DNA of 64,000 nt from Methylobacterium sp. FF17 (lineage in GTDB: Bacteria > Pseudomonadota > Alphaproteobacteria > Rhizobiales > Beijerinckiaceae): positions 2,858,501 through 2,922,500 of the forward strand of contig NZ_CP107532.1 in the NCBI RefSeq assembly GCF_025813715.1, given 5' to 3'. The position numbers were made by a program, and so were the translations under genes. Shown here piece by piece: positions 41,176 through 51,096 of this stretch (positions within the stretch are counted from its first letter, which is position 1; every line of letters starts with the position of its first letter). The notes below the pieces were generated by a model. It was not told the DNA's origin and did not search any database. It saw nothing but the letters and a program-made list of their open reading frames with translations.

Positions 41176-41535
41176 TCAACCCGCCGAGATCGTGTGCGCG
41201 AGGCGTTCCATCCGGTCGGCGCACCGGTTCAGGCCCTCGGCGAGGCGCGCGTCCTCGCCCGCCCGCGTGGCGTCGGCGGCGTCCACTACCGCACGGAGGG
41301 CGGCCGCTTCCTTTTCCAGGGCGGCGAGGCGGGTCTGCGCCTCCTGCAATTCGTCGGCCTGCATCAGGGCTGCCATCACATGCAGGCGCATGTCGCCGAT
41401 CTCGCCGAACGCGCGGCGCATCTCGGTGACGCGCGCGTCGAGCCCGGTGGCCAGCCCCGTGAGGTGGTCTTCCTCGCCCTCGGCGCAGGCCATGCGGTAA
41501 TTCTTGCCGTCAATGGTGACGTTGATCTGAGGCAT
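41176..41535 (-). CDS. zapA: Cell division protein ZapA
   Basis: A 119-residue FtsZ-ring stabiliser. The N-terminal globular part has VTIDGKNYRMACAEGEEDHLTGLATGLDARV, and the C-terminal half is a long coiled coil (about 60-115), as in other ZapA proteins. It is followed (upstream in the transcript) by the DUF4164 coiled-coil gene, and downstream by the 6S RNA and fau, a conserved order. Confidence 0.94.
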   Translation of the reverse strand: MPQINVTIDGKNYRMACAEGEEDHLTGLATGLDARVTEMRRAFGEIGDMRLHVMAALMQADELQEAQTRLAALEKEAAALRAVVDAADATRAGEDARLAEGLNRCADRMERLAHTISAG

Positions 41536-41563
41536 CGCGTGTCGGATCGATCAGGGGTGACGG

Positions 41564-41845
41564 TTACTGGGTGCTGCGCGGCGAAGCCAGGATGCCTTCC
41601 ACGGCCGTGATCGCGCGGCCCAGTCGATGGCCGACATCCTCGGAAGTGGCCTCCACCGCCACGAGACGTGCGCTGGCCGCGTCGAGTTCCGCTGCGAGGC
41701 GGGCGCGGTCCTCACCCATGAGCGCGAGTTCGGTCTCAAGGTCGCTCGGATCACGCTCGGCCTCGAAACGCTGGATCACCGCGCCTTCGAGCCGACTCAG
41801 CACGGTCTCGAGACGCCGCAGGGCGTCGTCGATCTTCTCACTCAC
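41564..41845 (-). CDS. DUF4164 family coiled-coil protein
   Basis: A 93-residue protein, helical throughout, with heptad-like spacing (IDDALRRLETVLSRLEGAV, LETELALMGEDRARLAAELD, VGHRLGRAITAVEGILA). Proteins of this type (DUF4164) sit next to zapA in many Hyphomicrobiales and are suspected to take part in division, without proof. The start is a GTG at 41845 with AAGG about nine bases upstream; the open frame continues to 41959 without coding character. 28 bases before zapA, so same operon. Confidence 0.82.
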   Translation of the reverse strand: MSEKIDDALRRLETVLSRLEGAVIQRFEAERDPSDLETELALMGEDRARLAAELDAASARLVAVEATSEDVGHRLGRAITAVEGILASPRSTQ

Positions 41846-42311
41846 CAATCGAAGCCTTCCATCCGGGGGCTCTGCGCATGCCGCGTGACGGCCGCGATCA
41901 TACTGCGTAGGGAATCTATCTTCGATCACCCCGCCGTGCGAGCGGGAAAGCGGACGCACCGGCGCGCCGCCATGGGCTTCGCACGAGTTATCCCCCGCCC
42001 GGCACCGGCATGTGACCTTTGCCGGATTTTGTCATCATGTTAGAGACCCGCCGTCCGCAGACCGGGTATAGGGCGTCCTGTGACACGTTCAGGTCCGTCG
42101 CAGGTCCCTCGCGCGCGGTGATGCTGCGCAACTCGTCCGGTTCAACGGGGCACTCGAGGCGGTCGTTCGTGGCGCTGGTTCATCTGTCGTTCAATCTGGA
42201 TTCGCACAGAGCGGGCGACGCATCGAGGTCTGCCCATCGGGCGCGCCGCGACGATCAACATGCTGGAGGGTGCCGCGAGGCCGGCGCCCGATTTTGGGAA
42301 GGACTCACGCC
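41846..42311. other. 466-base intergenic region upstream of gap
   Basis: No gene is recognisable on either strand. In many Hyphomicrobiales a transketolase gene lies at this point, between the zapA/DUF4164 pair and gap; it is absent. The region must contain the divergent promoters of gap (plus) and the DUF4164-zapA operon (minus). A weak plus-strand candidate is TTTGCC at about 42018 with TAGAGA 17 bases later. I see no strong hairpin or repeat. Confidence 0.55.
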
Positions 42312-43319
42312 GTGTCGGTGAAGGTTGCCATCAACGGGTTCGGACGCATCGGCCGCAACGTCCTGCGCGCCATCCATGAGGCCGGCCGCAAGGATATCGA
42401 GGTGGTGGCGATCAACGATCTCGGTCCGGTCGAGACCAACGCCCACCTCCTGCGGTTCGATTCGATCCACGGTCGGTTCAACGCGAAGGTCGAAGTCGAC
42501 GGCGAGTTCATCGTGGTCGACGGTCAGCGCATCAAGGTCACGGCTGTGCGCAACCCGGCCGAGCTGCCGCACCGCGAACTCGGCGTCGATATCGCCCTGG
42601 AGTGCACCGGCATCTTCACTTCGAAGGACAAGGCCAAGGCGCACCTCGATGCTGGCGCCAAGCGCGTGATCGTGTCCGCGCCTGCCGACGGCGCCGACCT
42701 CACGGTGGTCTACGGCGTCAACCACGACAAGCTGACGGCCGACCACCTCGTGATCTCGAACGCTTCCTGCACCACCAACTGCCTCGTGCCGGTGGCCAAG
42801 GTGCTCAATGATCTCGTCGGGATCGAGCGCGGCTTCATGACCACGATCCACTCCTACACCAACGACCAGCCCTCGCTGGATCAGATGCACAAGGACCTTT
42901 ACCGGGCCCGAGCCGCCGCTCTTTCGATGATCCCGACCTCCACGGGCGCCGCCAAGGCCGTCGGCCTCGTCCTGCCGGAGCTGAAGGGCAAGCTCGACGG
43001 GACCTCGATCCGCGTGCCGACTCCGAACGTCTCGGCCGTCGACCTCGTGTTCACCGCCAAGCGCCAGACCACGGTCGAAGAGATCAACAACGCGATCCGT
43101 GCGGCCGCCGACGGCCCGCTGAAGGGCGTGCTGGCCTATACCGACCAGCCCAACGTCTCCATCGACTTCAACCACGATCCCCACTCGTCGACCTTCCACC
43201 TCGACCAGACCAAGGTCATGGACGGCACTTTCGTGCGTATCCTGTCTTGGTACGACAACGAGTGGGGCTTCTCGAACCGCATGGCCGACACGGCCGTGGC
43301 GATGGGCAAGCTGCTCTGA
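42312..43319 (+). CDS. gap: Glyceraldehyde-3-phosphate dehydrogenase, type I
   Basis: A 335-residue glycolytic/gluconeogenic enzyme. NAD-binding [16 protein letters not shown] at the N-terminus with Asp36 (AINDLG), which favours NAD over NADP; catalytic Cys153 in [12 protein letters not shown]; His in [10 protein letters not shown]; phosphate-site TGAAKAVG; C-terminal [13 protein letters not shown]. Start is a GTG with GGGAAGGA eight bases upstream. It begins the gap-(coiled-coil protein)-pgk-fba run. A transketolase gene is missing upstream. Confidence 0.97.
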   Translation: MSVKVAINGFGRIGRNVLRAIHEAGRKDIEVVAINDLGPVETNAHLLRFDSIHGRFNAKVEVDGEFIVVDGQRIKVTAVRNPAELPHRELGVDIALECTGIFTSKDKAKAHLDAGAKRVIVSAPADGADLTVVYGVNHDKLTADHLVISNASCTTNCLVPVAKVLNDLVGIERGFMTTIHSYTNDQPSLDQMHKDLYRARAAALSMIPTSTGAAKAVGLVLPELKGKLDGTSIRVPTPNVSAVDLVFTAKRQTTVEEINNAIRAAADGPLKGVLAYTDQPNVSIDFNHDPHSSTFHLDQTKVMDGTFVRILSWYDNEWGFSNRMADTAVAMGKLL

Positions 43320-43380
43320 GCCGCGCCGCCGGTTTCTGACGGACTTCACCGCTCCCGAAGACCAGGATGGTACGCCTGAT

Positions 43381-43842
43381 ATGACCGAGACTTCCTCCGC
43401 CGGACGCGACTTCATCCCAGGCAGTACCCCGACCGCGTCGCCGGCCCCCGTGCCGGCGGCGGCATCCACGCCTGCCGCTCCTCCGGCGGTGGTCGGGAAG
43501 GTAGAGCCTCTCTCGACCCCATCCCCGGCGTTGGGCGGCGACCAGCTCGCACGGATCGAGGATAAGTGCGCGCGGATCGAGGACAAGTACGCCCGTTCAG
43601 AGGCGCTGCTCTCGAGGGTCGAGGAGAAGGTCGAGGGGGCCGCCGTCCGCATGAACGAGGCCGCCCGGCAGAGCGATCTCTCGGCCCTGCGCAGCGAGGT
43701 TCGGGCCATTGCAGACCGGACGCGCGGCCTGCCGGGGTCCGGTGCCCTCGTGCTCACCGCGATCATCACCGCTGTCCTGACGGTGGCCCTGACCATCGCG
43801 GCCCAGCGGTTCCACCTCGATACCCTGCTGCCGCCGCGCTGA
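43381..43842 (+). CDS. Hypothetical coiled-coil protein with C-terminal membrane anchor
   Basis: A 153-residue protein. The N-terminal 50 residues are Pro/Ala-rich and disordered. Residues about 55-115 form a coiled coil with an imperfect internal repeat ([16 protein letters not shown]). Residues about 122-141 are a single hydrophobic helix ([18 protein letters not shown]), followed by a ten-residue tail. It is therefore a tail-anchored inner-membrane protein. It is placed between gap and pgk, within the glycolytic operon, 61 bases after gap and 34 bases before pgk. I do not recognise a family; no enzymatic motif. Confidence 0.75.
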   Translation: MTETSSAGRDFIPGSTPTASPAPVPAAASTPAAPPAVVGKVEPLSTPSPALGGDQLARIEDKCARIEDKYARSEALLSRVEEKVEGAAVRMNEAARQSDLSALRSEVRAIADRTRGLPGSGALVLTAIITAVLTVALTIAAQRFHLDTLLPPR

Positions 43843-43876
43843 TCCCGCTTCCGACCGCCCGAACGACCAGGCTCCG

Positions 43877-45079
43877 ATGACCGCTTTCCGTACCCTCGAC
43901 GATGCCGGAGCCCTCCGGGGCAAGCGCGTGCTGCTGCGCGTAGACCTCAACGTGCCGATGGAGGGGGGACGCGTGACGGACGCCACCCGGATCGAGCGGA
44001 TCGTCCCGACGATTCGCGAGATCGCCGACCAGGGCGGGCGCGTCGTCCTGCTGGCTCATTTCGGTCGCCCCAAGGGCAAGCCGGTTGCGTCCGAATCCTT
44101 GAAGCCGGTGGTCGGGACGTTGAGCGAGCATCTCGGTCGGCCGGTGGGCTTCGCGGAGGATTGCGTTGGTCCTGCGGCAGCGGATGCCGTGTCGGCCTTG
44201 AACGATGGCGACGTGCTGCTCCTGGAGAACACCCGCTTCCACGCGGGTGAGGAGAAGAATGACCGGGCCTTCACCGAGCAGCTGGCTGCCAATGGCGACA
44301 TCTACGTGAACGAGGCGTTCTCGGCAGCCCACCGGGCGCATGCCTCCACCGAAGGCCTTGCGCACGTGCTGCCAGCCTATGCAGGGCGGCTGATGCAAGC
44401 CGAGCTCGATGCCCTCACCAAGGGACTGGAAGCACCGACCCGTCCGGTCATCGCCCTGGTGGGGGGCGCCAAGGTCTCGTCCAAGATCGACCTTCTGCAG
44501 AACCTCGTCGCCAAGGTGGACATGCTCGTCATCGGCGGCGGCATGGCGAACACCTTCCTGCACGCGCAGGGCAAGGGCGTGGGCAAGTCGCTCTGCGAGA
44601 AGGATCTCGCCGATACCGCCCTGCGTATCGTCGAGGCGGCGAAGGCCGCCAAGTGCCGCATCATCCTGCCGGTGGATGCCGTCTCGGCTTCCGAGTTCAA
44701 GGCGAACGCCGCCCACGAGACCGTTCCCGTCGACGCCGTGCCCGAGACCGGCATGATCCTCGATGCCGGCCCGGCTTCGGTCGCCGAGATCAACGCGGCC
44801 ATCGACGAGGCCGCGACGCTGGTCTGGAACGGCCCGCTGGGCGCATTCGAACTCGCGCCGTTCGATGCCGCCACCGTGGCGGCGGCGCGGCACGCGGCCG
44901 AGCGCACTAAGGCCGGCAAGCTCGTCTCGGTGGCGGGCGGCGGCGACACGGTCGCGGCACTGAACCATGCGGGCGTGGGCGAGACCTTCTCGTACGTCTC
45001 CACCGCCGGCGGCGCTTTCCTCGAATGGCTGGAAGGCAAGGAATTGCCCGGCGTCGAGGCTCTGCGCGCCAAGGCTTGA
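43877..45079 (+). CDS. pgk: Phosphoglycerate kinase
   Basis: A 400-residue kinase making ATP from 1,3-bisphosphoglycerate (or the reverse in gluconeogenesis and CO2 fixation). Substrate-site motifs [13 protein letters not shown] and [12 protein letters not shown] in the N-domain; nucleotide-site [23 protein letters not shown] and [11 protein letters not shown] in the C-domain. Full length. Expressed with gap and probably fba; a GGGGT/ACCCC hairpin at 45087-45101 just after the stop could modulate the downstream gene. Confidence 0.97.
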   Translation: MTAFRTLDDAGALRGKRVLLRVDLNVPMEGGRVTDATRIERIVPTIREIADQGGRVVLLAHFGRPKGKPVASESLKPVVGTLSEHLGRPVGFAEDCVGPAAADAVSALNDGDVLLLENTRFHAGEEKNDRAFTEQLAANGDIYVNEAFSAAHRAHASTEGLAHVLPAYAGRLMQAELDALTKGLEAPTRPVIALVGGAKVSSKIDLLQNLVAKVDMLVIGGGMANTFLHAQGKGVGKSLCEKDLADTALRIVEAAKAAKCRIILPVDAVSASEFKANAAHETVPVDAVPETGMILDAGPASVAEINAAIDEAATLVWNGPLGAFELAPFDAATVAAARHAAERTKAGKLVSVAGGGDTVAALNHAGVGETFSYVSTAGGAFLEWLEGKELPGVEALRAKA

Positions 45080-45259
45080 CGCTTGCGGGGTCACGAACCC
45101 CTTCCGCCGAGCCTGAGGACGAAGGCGCAGCGGCGGTACCCTTTTACGATTGTCTCACGCCTCCTTGAGGCTTGAGCGAAGACATCGCATTCGAAGAACC
45201 GCGCCACCCGGCGCGACGGTTAGCGGATCGCTCCGGCGGTCGAATCTGAGGAGAAACCC

Positions 45260-46333
45260 ATGGCCCGCATCACCCTGAGGCAGCTCCTGGACCATGCTGC
45301 CGAGCATGAATACGGCGTGCCGGCGTTCAACCTGAACAACATGGAACAGGGCCTCGCTATCATGGCGGCGGCGGATGCCACCGATTCACCGGTGATCCTT
45401 CAGGCGAGCAAGGGTGCGCGCGCCTATGCCAACGACATCGTCCTGGCCAAGCTCATCGACGGCCTCGTCGAGATCTATCCGCACATCCCCGTCTGCATGC
45501 ATCTCGACCACGGCAGCGACGAGGCCACCTGCGCCACCGCCATCCAGTACGGCTTCACCTCCGTGATGATGGACGGCTCCCTGAAGGCAGACGGCAAGAC
45601 TCCGGCCGACTACGCCTATAACGTGGAGATCACCCGCAACGTCACGAAGATGGCCCATTGGGCCGGCGTCTCGGTCGAGGGTGAACTCGGGGTGCTCGGT
45701 TCGCTGGAGAGTGGAGAGGGCGAGGCCGAGGACGGCCACGGCTTCGAGGGCGTACTCTCGCACGACCAACTCCTCACCGATCCGGATGAGGCGGTGAAGT
45801 TCGTGGAAGCCACGAAGGTCGATGCGCTCGCGGTTGCCATGGGGACCTCCCACGGGGCCTACAAGTTCACCCGCAAGCCGGACGGCGATGTGCTCGCGAT
45901 GAACGTCATCGAGGAGATCCACCGCCGCCTGCCCACGACCCACCTCGTCATGCACGGCTCCTCCTCGGTACCTCAGGACCTTCAGGACATCATCAATCAG
46001 TACGGCGGCGAGATGAAGCCGACCTGGGGCGTGCCGGTCGAGGAGATCCAGCGCGGCATCAAGCACGGCGTCCGCAAGATCAACATCGATACCGACAACC
46101 GCATGGCGATGACCGGGCAGATCCGGAAGATCCTGGCCGAAAACAAGGCCGAGTTCGATCCGCGCAAGTACCTCAAGCCTGCGATGGAGGCGATGACGAA
46201 GCTGTGCCGCCAGCGCTTCGAGGAGTTCGGCACCGCAGGCCAGGGCTCGAAGATCCGCCCTGTTTCCGTCGCGACCATGGCCAAGCGCTACGCCAACGGC
46301 TCCCTCGACCCAAAGATCGGCACCGCCGGCTGA
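45260..46333 (+). CDS. fba: Fructose-bisphosphate aldolase, class II
   Basis: A 357-residue zinc-dependent aldolase of the class II CbbA type. Zinc and substrate motifs: [12 protein letters not shown] N-terminus ([13 protein letters not shown]), [14 protein letters not shown] (catalytic Asp and Zn-His), [34 protein letters not shown] and [12 protein letters not shown]. This longer subtype is found in bacteria with a Calvin-cycle or serine-cycle lifestyle and handles fructose-1,6-bisphosphate, sometimes sedoheptulose-1,7-bisphosphate. TGAGGAGAAA precedes the ATG. It is 180 bases after pgk. Confidence 0.96.
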   Translation: MARITLRQLLDHAAEHEYGVPAFNLNNMEQGLAIMAAADATDSPVILQASKGARAYANDIVLAKLIDGLVEIYPHIPVCMHLDHGSDEATCATAIQYGFTSVMMDGSLKADGKTPADYAYNVEITRNVTKMAHWAGVSVEGELGVLGSLESGEGEAEDGHGFEGVLSHDQLLTDPDEAVKFVEATKVDALAVAMGTSHGAYKFTRKPDGDVLAMNVIEEIHRRLPTTHLVMHGSSSVPQDLQDIINQYGGEMKPTWGVPVEEIQRGIKHGVRKINIDTDNRMAMTGQIRKILAENKAEFDPRKYLKPAMEAMTKLCRQRFEEFGTAGQGSKIRPVSVATMAKRYANGSLDPKIGTAG

Positions 46334-46354
46334 CGGCGCGTAGAAGGACCCCGC

Positions 46355-47017
46355 ATGTCGGAACCCCGTACCCGCCTCGCCCTGCTCAGTCCCTATCGGG
46401 TCGAGGCTGGTGATTCCGATGCCCTGGCGGTCGCGATCACGGCGGCCTGTGCCGCCGGTGACGTCGCCGCCCTGATCTTGCGTCTAGCCCCGTCCGACGA
46501 GCGAAGCCTCGTGAACTTGGTCAAGCGCCTAGCGCCGGCCGCGCAGGCCACGGGTGCGGCCGTACTGGTCTCCTGTGGGGGCTTTGCAGGCGATCTGGTC
46601 AGCGTGTCCGCGCGGGGTGGGGCGGATGGTGTTCATGTCGACAAGCCGAAGGAAGGCGTCTTGCGCGAATTGCGTGAGCGCCTCGACGACGGGCGTATCC
46701 TCGGGGCCGGAGGGCATGAGCAGCGCCACGCCGCGATGGAGGCTGGCGAAGCGGGTGCGGACTACGTCATGTTCGGTGGCTTCTATGCCGACGGTGTTTC
46801 GCCCGACCCGGAGACCGTGATCGACCGGGCCACTTGGTGGACCGAGATCTTCGAGACACCCTGCATCGCTGTCGCGCATACGGCCGAAGAGATCGCGCCG
46901 CTCCTCGCGACGGGCGCTGAGTTCCTGGGGCTCGAAAGCACGCTCTGGATCGGCGAGGGCGCTGACGTTGCCGGAATTCAGGCGCAGGTTGCCGCGGCCC
47001 GCGAGGCGAATTCGTGA
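46355..47017 (+). CDS. ThiE-like TIM-barrel protein, divergent
   Basis: A 220-residue protein resembling thiamine-phosphate synthase in overall layout: ALILRLAPSDERS, AVLVSCGGFAGDLV, GADGVHVDKPKEG, GAGGHEQRHAAMEAGEAGADYVMFGGFYADG. But the canonical catalytic motifs are altered: the HLGQxD segment reads HVDKPK and the GPxxxTxTK loop reads GGFYADGVSPD. So thiamine synthase activity is doubtful. Proteins of this kind follow fba in several Hyphomicrobiales. It begins 21 bases after fba and its stop overlaps the start of the next gene (GTGA). Confidence 0.8.
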   Translation: MSEPRTRLALLSPYRVEAGDSDALAVAITAACAAGDVAALILRLAPSDERSLVNLVKRLAPAAQATGAAVLVSCGGFAGDLVSVSARGGADGVHVDKPKEGVLRELRERLDDGRILGAGGHEQRHAAMEAGEAGADYVMFGGFYADGVSPDPETVIDRATWWTEIFETPCIAVAHTAEEIAPLLATGAEFLGLESTLWIGEGADVAGIQAQVAAAREANS

Positions 47018-48039
47018 GGGGGGCGCTTGGCGTTCTCTTGGTTGCCGTCTGCGCGAGCGGGGCGCATGCCGCGACAACGCTTTCGCCGGACTCGGCCAAG
47101 CCGGTCACTCGGGAGGTATTCAAGGCTCCCATGAGGGAGCTGCCGACCCCCTACACACCGAACGCCATGCGCCTCGTACCGCCCGCCGGCAAGCCCGGCG
47201 ATAAGCCGGTGGACACAGCGTTCGGTGCCTATCAGCGCGGACAGTATACCACCGCCTTCCGTGAGGCGACGAAACGGATCGCTGCGGACGCCAAGGACGC
47301 GGCGGCCATGACCCTGCTTGGTGAGCTCTACAATCAGGGCCTTGGCATCAAGCAGGATCCGGTCAAGGCCGCCGAGTGGTACCGCCTCGCGGCGGCGCAG
47401 GGGGACGTCCACGCCATGGCCTCCTTGGGCTTGATGTCCATCGACGGGCGCGGGGGTGCCAAGGACATGAAAGCCGGTCGGCAATGGCTTGAGAAGGCCG
47501 CCGACAAGGGGGACGGTACGGCGGCCTACAACCTCGCACTGATCTTGCTGGGTACTGGCACCGAGCCGGACCAAGCCCGCGCTGCGACCCTATTCCATAA
47601 GGCAGCCGAGGGCGAGATCGGGGCGGCGCAGCATGATCTCGGTGTGCTCTACCTGCAGGGCCGCGGTGTGCCGAAGGATGCGTCTCAAGCCGCCGAGTGG
47701 TTCCGGCGTGCGGCGGACAATGGCGATCTGGCGGGTGAGGTCGAATTCGCGATTCTGCTCTTCAACGGCACCGGCCTGCCGAAGGACGAAGCCCGGGCCG
47801 CGCGCTACTTCCTCCACGCGGCGGCCCGCGGCAACGCCATTGCGCAGAATCGGGCCGCCCGCCTCTTCGTGGTCGGGCGCGGCGTTCAGAAGAACATGGT
47901 CGAGGCCGCTGCCTGGAACCTTGCGGCCTCGGCACAGGGATTGTCCGACGGCTGGCTCGACGACAACCTGAAGGCTCTGACCCCCGACGAGCGCACCCGC
48001 GCCGAGGCCCTTGCTGCGGAGCGGGCAAACGTCAAATAG
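47014..48039 (+). CDS. Exported Sel1-repeat (TPR-like) protein
   Basis: A 341-residue protein with a short signal peptide (cleavage near AHA, about residue 19) and five to six Sel1-like repeats of about 36 residues (GELYNQGLGIKQDPVKAAEW, GLMSIDGRGGAKDMKAGRQW, GVLYLQGRGVPKDASQAAEW, LFNGTGLPKDEARAARY, LFVVGRGVQKNMVEAAAW). Such solenoids mediate protein contacts, often in envelope or signalling contexts. The start is a GTG that overlaps the stop of the ThiE-like gene, so translation is coupled. Confidence 0.9.
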   Translation: MRGALGVLLVAVCASGAHAATTLSPDSAKPVTREVFKAPMRELPTPYTPNAMRLVPPAGKPGDKPVDTAFGAYQRGQYTTAFREATKRIAADAKDAAAMTLLGELYNQGLGIKQDPVKAAEWYRLAAAQGDVHAMASLGLMSIDGRGGAKDMKAGRQWLEKAADKGDGTAAYNLALILLGTGTEPDQARAATLFHKAAEGEIGAAQHDLGVLYLQGRGVPKDASQAAEWFRRAADNGDLAGEVEFAILLFNGTGLPKDEARAARYFLHAAARGNAIAQNRAARLFVVGRGVQKNMVEAAAWNLAASAQGLSDGWLDDNLKALTPDERTRAEALAAERANVK

Positions 48040-48158
48040 CTCCGCCGGAGGGCAAATCCGCAATCCGTATGGGGTGAGCCGGCGCGTAAACGTGCTATGG
48101 CGGCGCCGAATCGCATTCCGCACAGACGTTCTTTGAATCGACCCGGATCCCAAGATCG

Positions 48159-48953
48159 ATGATCAGTTCACCTCTCATGACCGTCATGGTCGATGCCGTC
48201 CGCAAGGCGGCCCGTGGCCTCAAGCGCGACTATGGCGAGATCGAGAACCTTCAGGTCTCGCGCAAGGGTCCCGGAAATTTCGTTTCGGCGGCTGATCGCA
48301 AGGCCGAGGAGGTTCTGAAGGATGCGCTGATGAAGGCGCGACCGGGTTACGGCCTGATCCTCGAGGAGTCCGGAAACGTCGAAGGGGCCGACAAGAGCCA
48401 CACCTGGCACGTGGACCCCCTCGACGGCACGACGAATTTTCTGCACGGCATCCCCCATTTTGCGATTTCGGTGGGCCTGGAGCGCGAGGGCCAGATCGTG
48501 GCCGGCGTGATCTACGACCCGGCCAAGGATGAGCTGTTCGTGGCCGAGCGCGGTAAGGGCGCCTACCTGAACAACCGCCGCCTGCGCGTCTCCGGGCGCA
48601 CCGACATGGCCGACGCGCTGGTCGCCTATGGCTCCCCCTATCTCGGGCGCGGCGATCATCCGAAACTGCTGCGCGAGGTGGCGGCCGTGATGGCGGTGAC
48701 CGGCGGCGCCCGCCGCTTCGGCTCGGCCGCCCTCGATCTCGCCTACGTCGCCTGCGGACGTTCGGATCTCTACTGGGAGCGCGACCTTCAGACCTGGGAC
48801 ATCGCAGCCGGCATCATCCTGGTGCGCGAGGCCGGTGGCTTCGTCACGAGCGCGGATGGGGGCGCCGAGCCCCTCGCGGCCCGGTCCGTCGCCTGCGGAA
48901 ACGAGATCCTTCACGGTGAATTGGTCAAGCTCCTGCGCAGGGCCAACGCCTGA
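48159..48953 (+). CDS. suhB: Inositol monophosphatase family protein (SuhB)
   Basis: A 264-residue Mg-dependent phosphatase. Motifs: FVSAADRKAEE, LILEESGNVEG, WHVDPLDGTTNFLHGIPHF (metal site) and WERDLQTWDIAAGIILVREAGG. In E. coli SuhB also works in rRNA antitermination; whether that holds here is unknown. An in-frame ATG at residue 7 (MTVMVDAVRK) is another possible start. The small RNA called the suhB motif in rhizobia is not evident in the 119 bases upstream. Confidence 0.95.
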   Translation: MISSPLMTVMVDAVRKAARGLKRDYGEIENLQVSRKGPGNFVSAADRKAEEVLKDALMKARPGYGLILEESGNVEGADKSHTWHVDPLDGTTNFLHGIPHFAISVGLEREGQIVAGVIYDPAKDELFVAERGKGAYLNNRRLRVSGRTDMADALVAYGSPYLGRGDHPKLLREVAAVMAVTGGARRFGSAALDLAYVACGRSDLYWERDLQTWDIAAGIILVREAGGFVTSADGGAEPLAARSVACGNEILHGELVKLLRRANA

Positions 48954-49001
48954 CGAGCGTCCCCACCCACCGACCCGCAACTCTCCACGAAGGCCGTTCG
49001 C

Positions 49002-49547
49002 ATGGAATCCCGTCGCCACATCGCGTTGAAGGATTCGATCCGCTCGATTCCGGATTACCCGAAACCCGGTATCGTGTTTCGCGATATCACCACGCTTCTG
49101 AGTGATCCACGCGCCTTCAGGCGCGCCGTCGATGCCCTGGTGCATCCCTTCGCGGGCGGGCGGATTGATCAGGTGGCGGGGATCGAGGCGCGCGGCTTCA
49201 TCCTGGGCGGCGCGGTGGCGCACCAGCTATCCTCGGGCTTCGTTCCGATCCGCAAGAAGGGCAAGCTGCCCCACAAGACCGTCTCGATCGCCTATGCCCT
49301 GGAATACGGGACCGACGAGATGGAAATCCACGTGGACGCCATCAAACCGGGCGACCGCGTGCTCCTGGTGGACGACCTCATCGCCACCGGCGGTACGGCC
49401 TGTGCGGCGGTCAACCTCCTGCGCCGGATCGGTGCCGAAGTGGTCGCAGCCTGCTTCGTCATAGACCTACCGGAAATCGGCGGCGCTCAGAAGCTGCGCG
49501 ACCTAGATGTACCCGTACGGACCCTGATGGAGTTCGACGGGCACTGA
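49002..49547 (+). CDS. apt: Adenine phosphoribosyltransferase
   Basis: A 181-residue purine salvage enzyme converting adenine and PRPP to AMP. The PRPP-binding loop [17 protein letters not shown] is intact, as are [32 protein letters not shown] and [10 protein letters not shown]. It lies 48 bases after suhB and is convergent with purQ. Placement beside purQ/purS puts purine salvage next to de novo synthesis. Confidence 0.96.
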   Translation: MESRRHIALKDSIRSIPDYPKPGIVFRDITTLLSDPRAFRRAVDALVHPFAGGRIDQVAGIEARGFILGGAVAHQLSSGFVPIRKKGKLPHKTVSIAYALEYGTDEMEIHVDAIKPGDRVLLVDDLIATGGTACAAVNLLRRIGAEVVAACFVIDLPEIGGAQKLRDLDVPVRTLMEFDGH

Positions 49548-49662
49548 GAGCGACACACGTTCGTCTCCCCCCGGCAGGAGATGGTGGCTCGTGAAGCGGG
49601 ACGTTTGAAGAGACCACCTGACCCGGAAAGGTCTTCCACCTCTACAGTATGCTTCCCAGGCG

Positions 49663-49690
49663 CCCTCTCCCACTGAGGGGAGAGGGTTCT
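49663..49690. terminator. Palindromic intergenic hairpin between apt and purQ
   Basis: A perfect 9-bp stem, CCCTCTCCC (49663-49671) and GGGAGAGGG (49678-49686), loop ACTGAG, then TTCT. This looks like the short CCCTCTCCC/GGGAGAGGG palindromes that are scattered between genes in many Hyphomicrobiales genomes. It could terminate both converging transcripts. Confidence 0.6.
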
Positions 49691-49696
49691 CGCGCG

Positions 49697-50376
<680 letters not shown>

Positions 50377-50377
<1 letters not shown>

Positions 50378-50616
50378 CAGGCGATCTCGATGGCGTAGTT
50401 CTCGACCACGGTATTGGCGAGCAGCTTCTCGCAGGCGCTCTTGAGCGTTGCCTCTGCTGCCGTTCGATCGTCGCCTGCGATCTCGACATCGAAGACCTTG
50501 CCCTGTCGAACGCCGTCGATGCCGGAAAGGCCGAACGAGGTCAGGGCCGCCTCGATCGCCTTGCCCTGCGGGTCCAGCACCCCGGTCTTCAGGGTGACGA
50601 TGATGCGTGCTTTCAT
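50377..50616 (-). CDS. purS: Phosphoribosylformylglycinamidine synthase subunit PurS
   Basis: A 79-residue protein that stabilises the PurL-PurQ complex. Whole-length match to the family: KARIIVTLKTGVLDPQGKAI, FGLSGIDGVRQGKVFDVEI, and ACEKLLANTVVENYAIEI. The frame is open to 50742, but the ATG at 50616 is the family start. No strong ribosome-binding site is seen before it. Confidence 0.96.
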
Positions 50617-50746
50617 GGGGACGGACTCATCTCGTAGCGGGAGCATCGTGTTCGGGCTCCCTGGCGATAATGGGGAACAGCGCCGCAGGCAACGCGAAAC
50701 GGCCTCCGAAGGAGGCCGTATAAGATCGTCAATGATGGACATGACC

Positions 50747-50983
50747 TCAGCGCGAGGATGAAGTCCGATCGCGCAGCGGCTCGATGCTGGTAGCCCTAAG
50801 CCACAATTGCCGCATCACCCATGCCGCGAACAGGCTGAAGATCACCATCAGGACATGGCCGATCGTATCGCCGAGATCGAACAGGCCAGCCAGCGCCCAG
50901 CCAGCCGCGATGGCGACCGCAAACACTTCCGTGCCGACGAGCACCATCATGCTGAGGATCGTGACGAGATTGCGCGTGTTCAC
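50747..50983 (-). CDS. Small two-helix membrane protein
   Basis: A 78-residue protein with two hydrophobic segments (about 8-32 and 41-61: LSMMVLVGTEVFAVAIAAGWAL and IGHVLMVIFSLFAAWVMRQLWL) and an Arg-rich tail (LRDRTSSSR). Likely an inner-membrane protein with both ends in the cytoplasm. Small proteins of this plan (MNTRNL...TEVFA) occur in Hyphomicrobiales; I do not know a function. It is 114 bases downstream of regA on the same strand. Confidence 0.72.
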   Translation of the reverse strand: MNTRNLVTILSMMVLVGTEVFAVAIAAGWALAGLFDLGDTIGHVLMVIFSLFAAWVMRQLWLRATSIEPLRDRTSSSR

Positions 50984-51096
50984 TGCCGTGTCATCCCGTT
51001 GCCGGCCTCAAGCCTCGTGGACCTGCGGGCCCGTGGGCTCTCGACCGGCGACGTAGCGCGAAGTCGGACCTTCACGCAACGCCGTTGGTCGTGGGC

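Noticed and set aside
48040..48158. suhB-motif small RNA upstream of suhB
   Set aside because: Only a small CTCC/GGAG hairpin is visible; there is no terminator or recognisable motif in the 119 bases.
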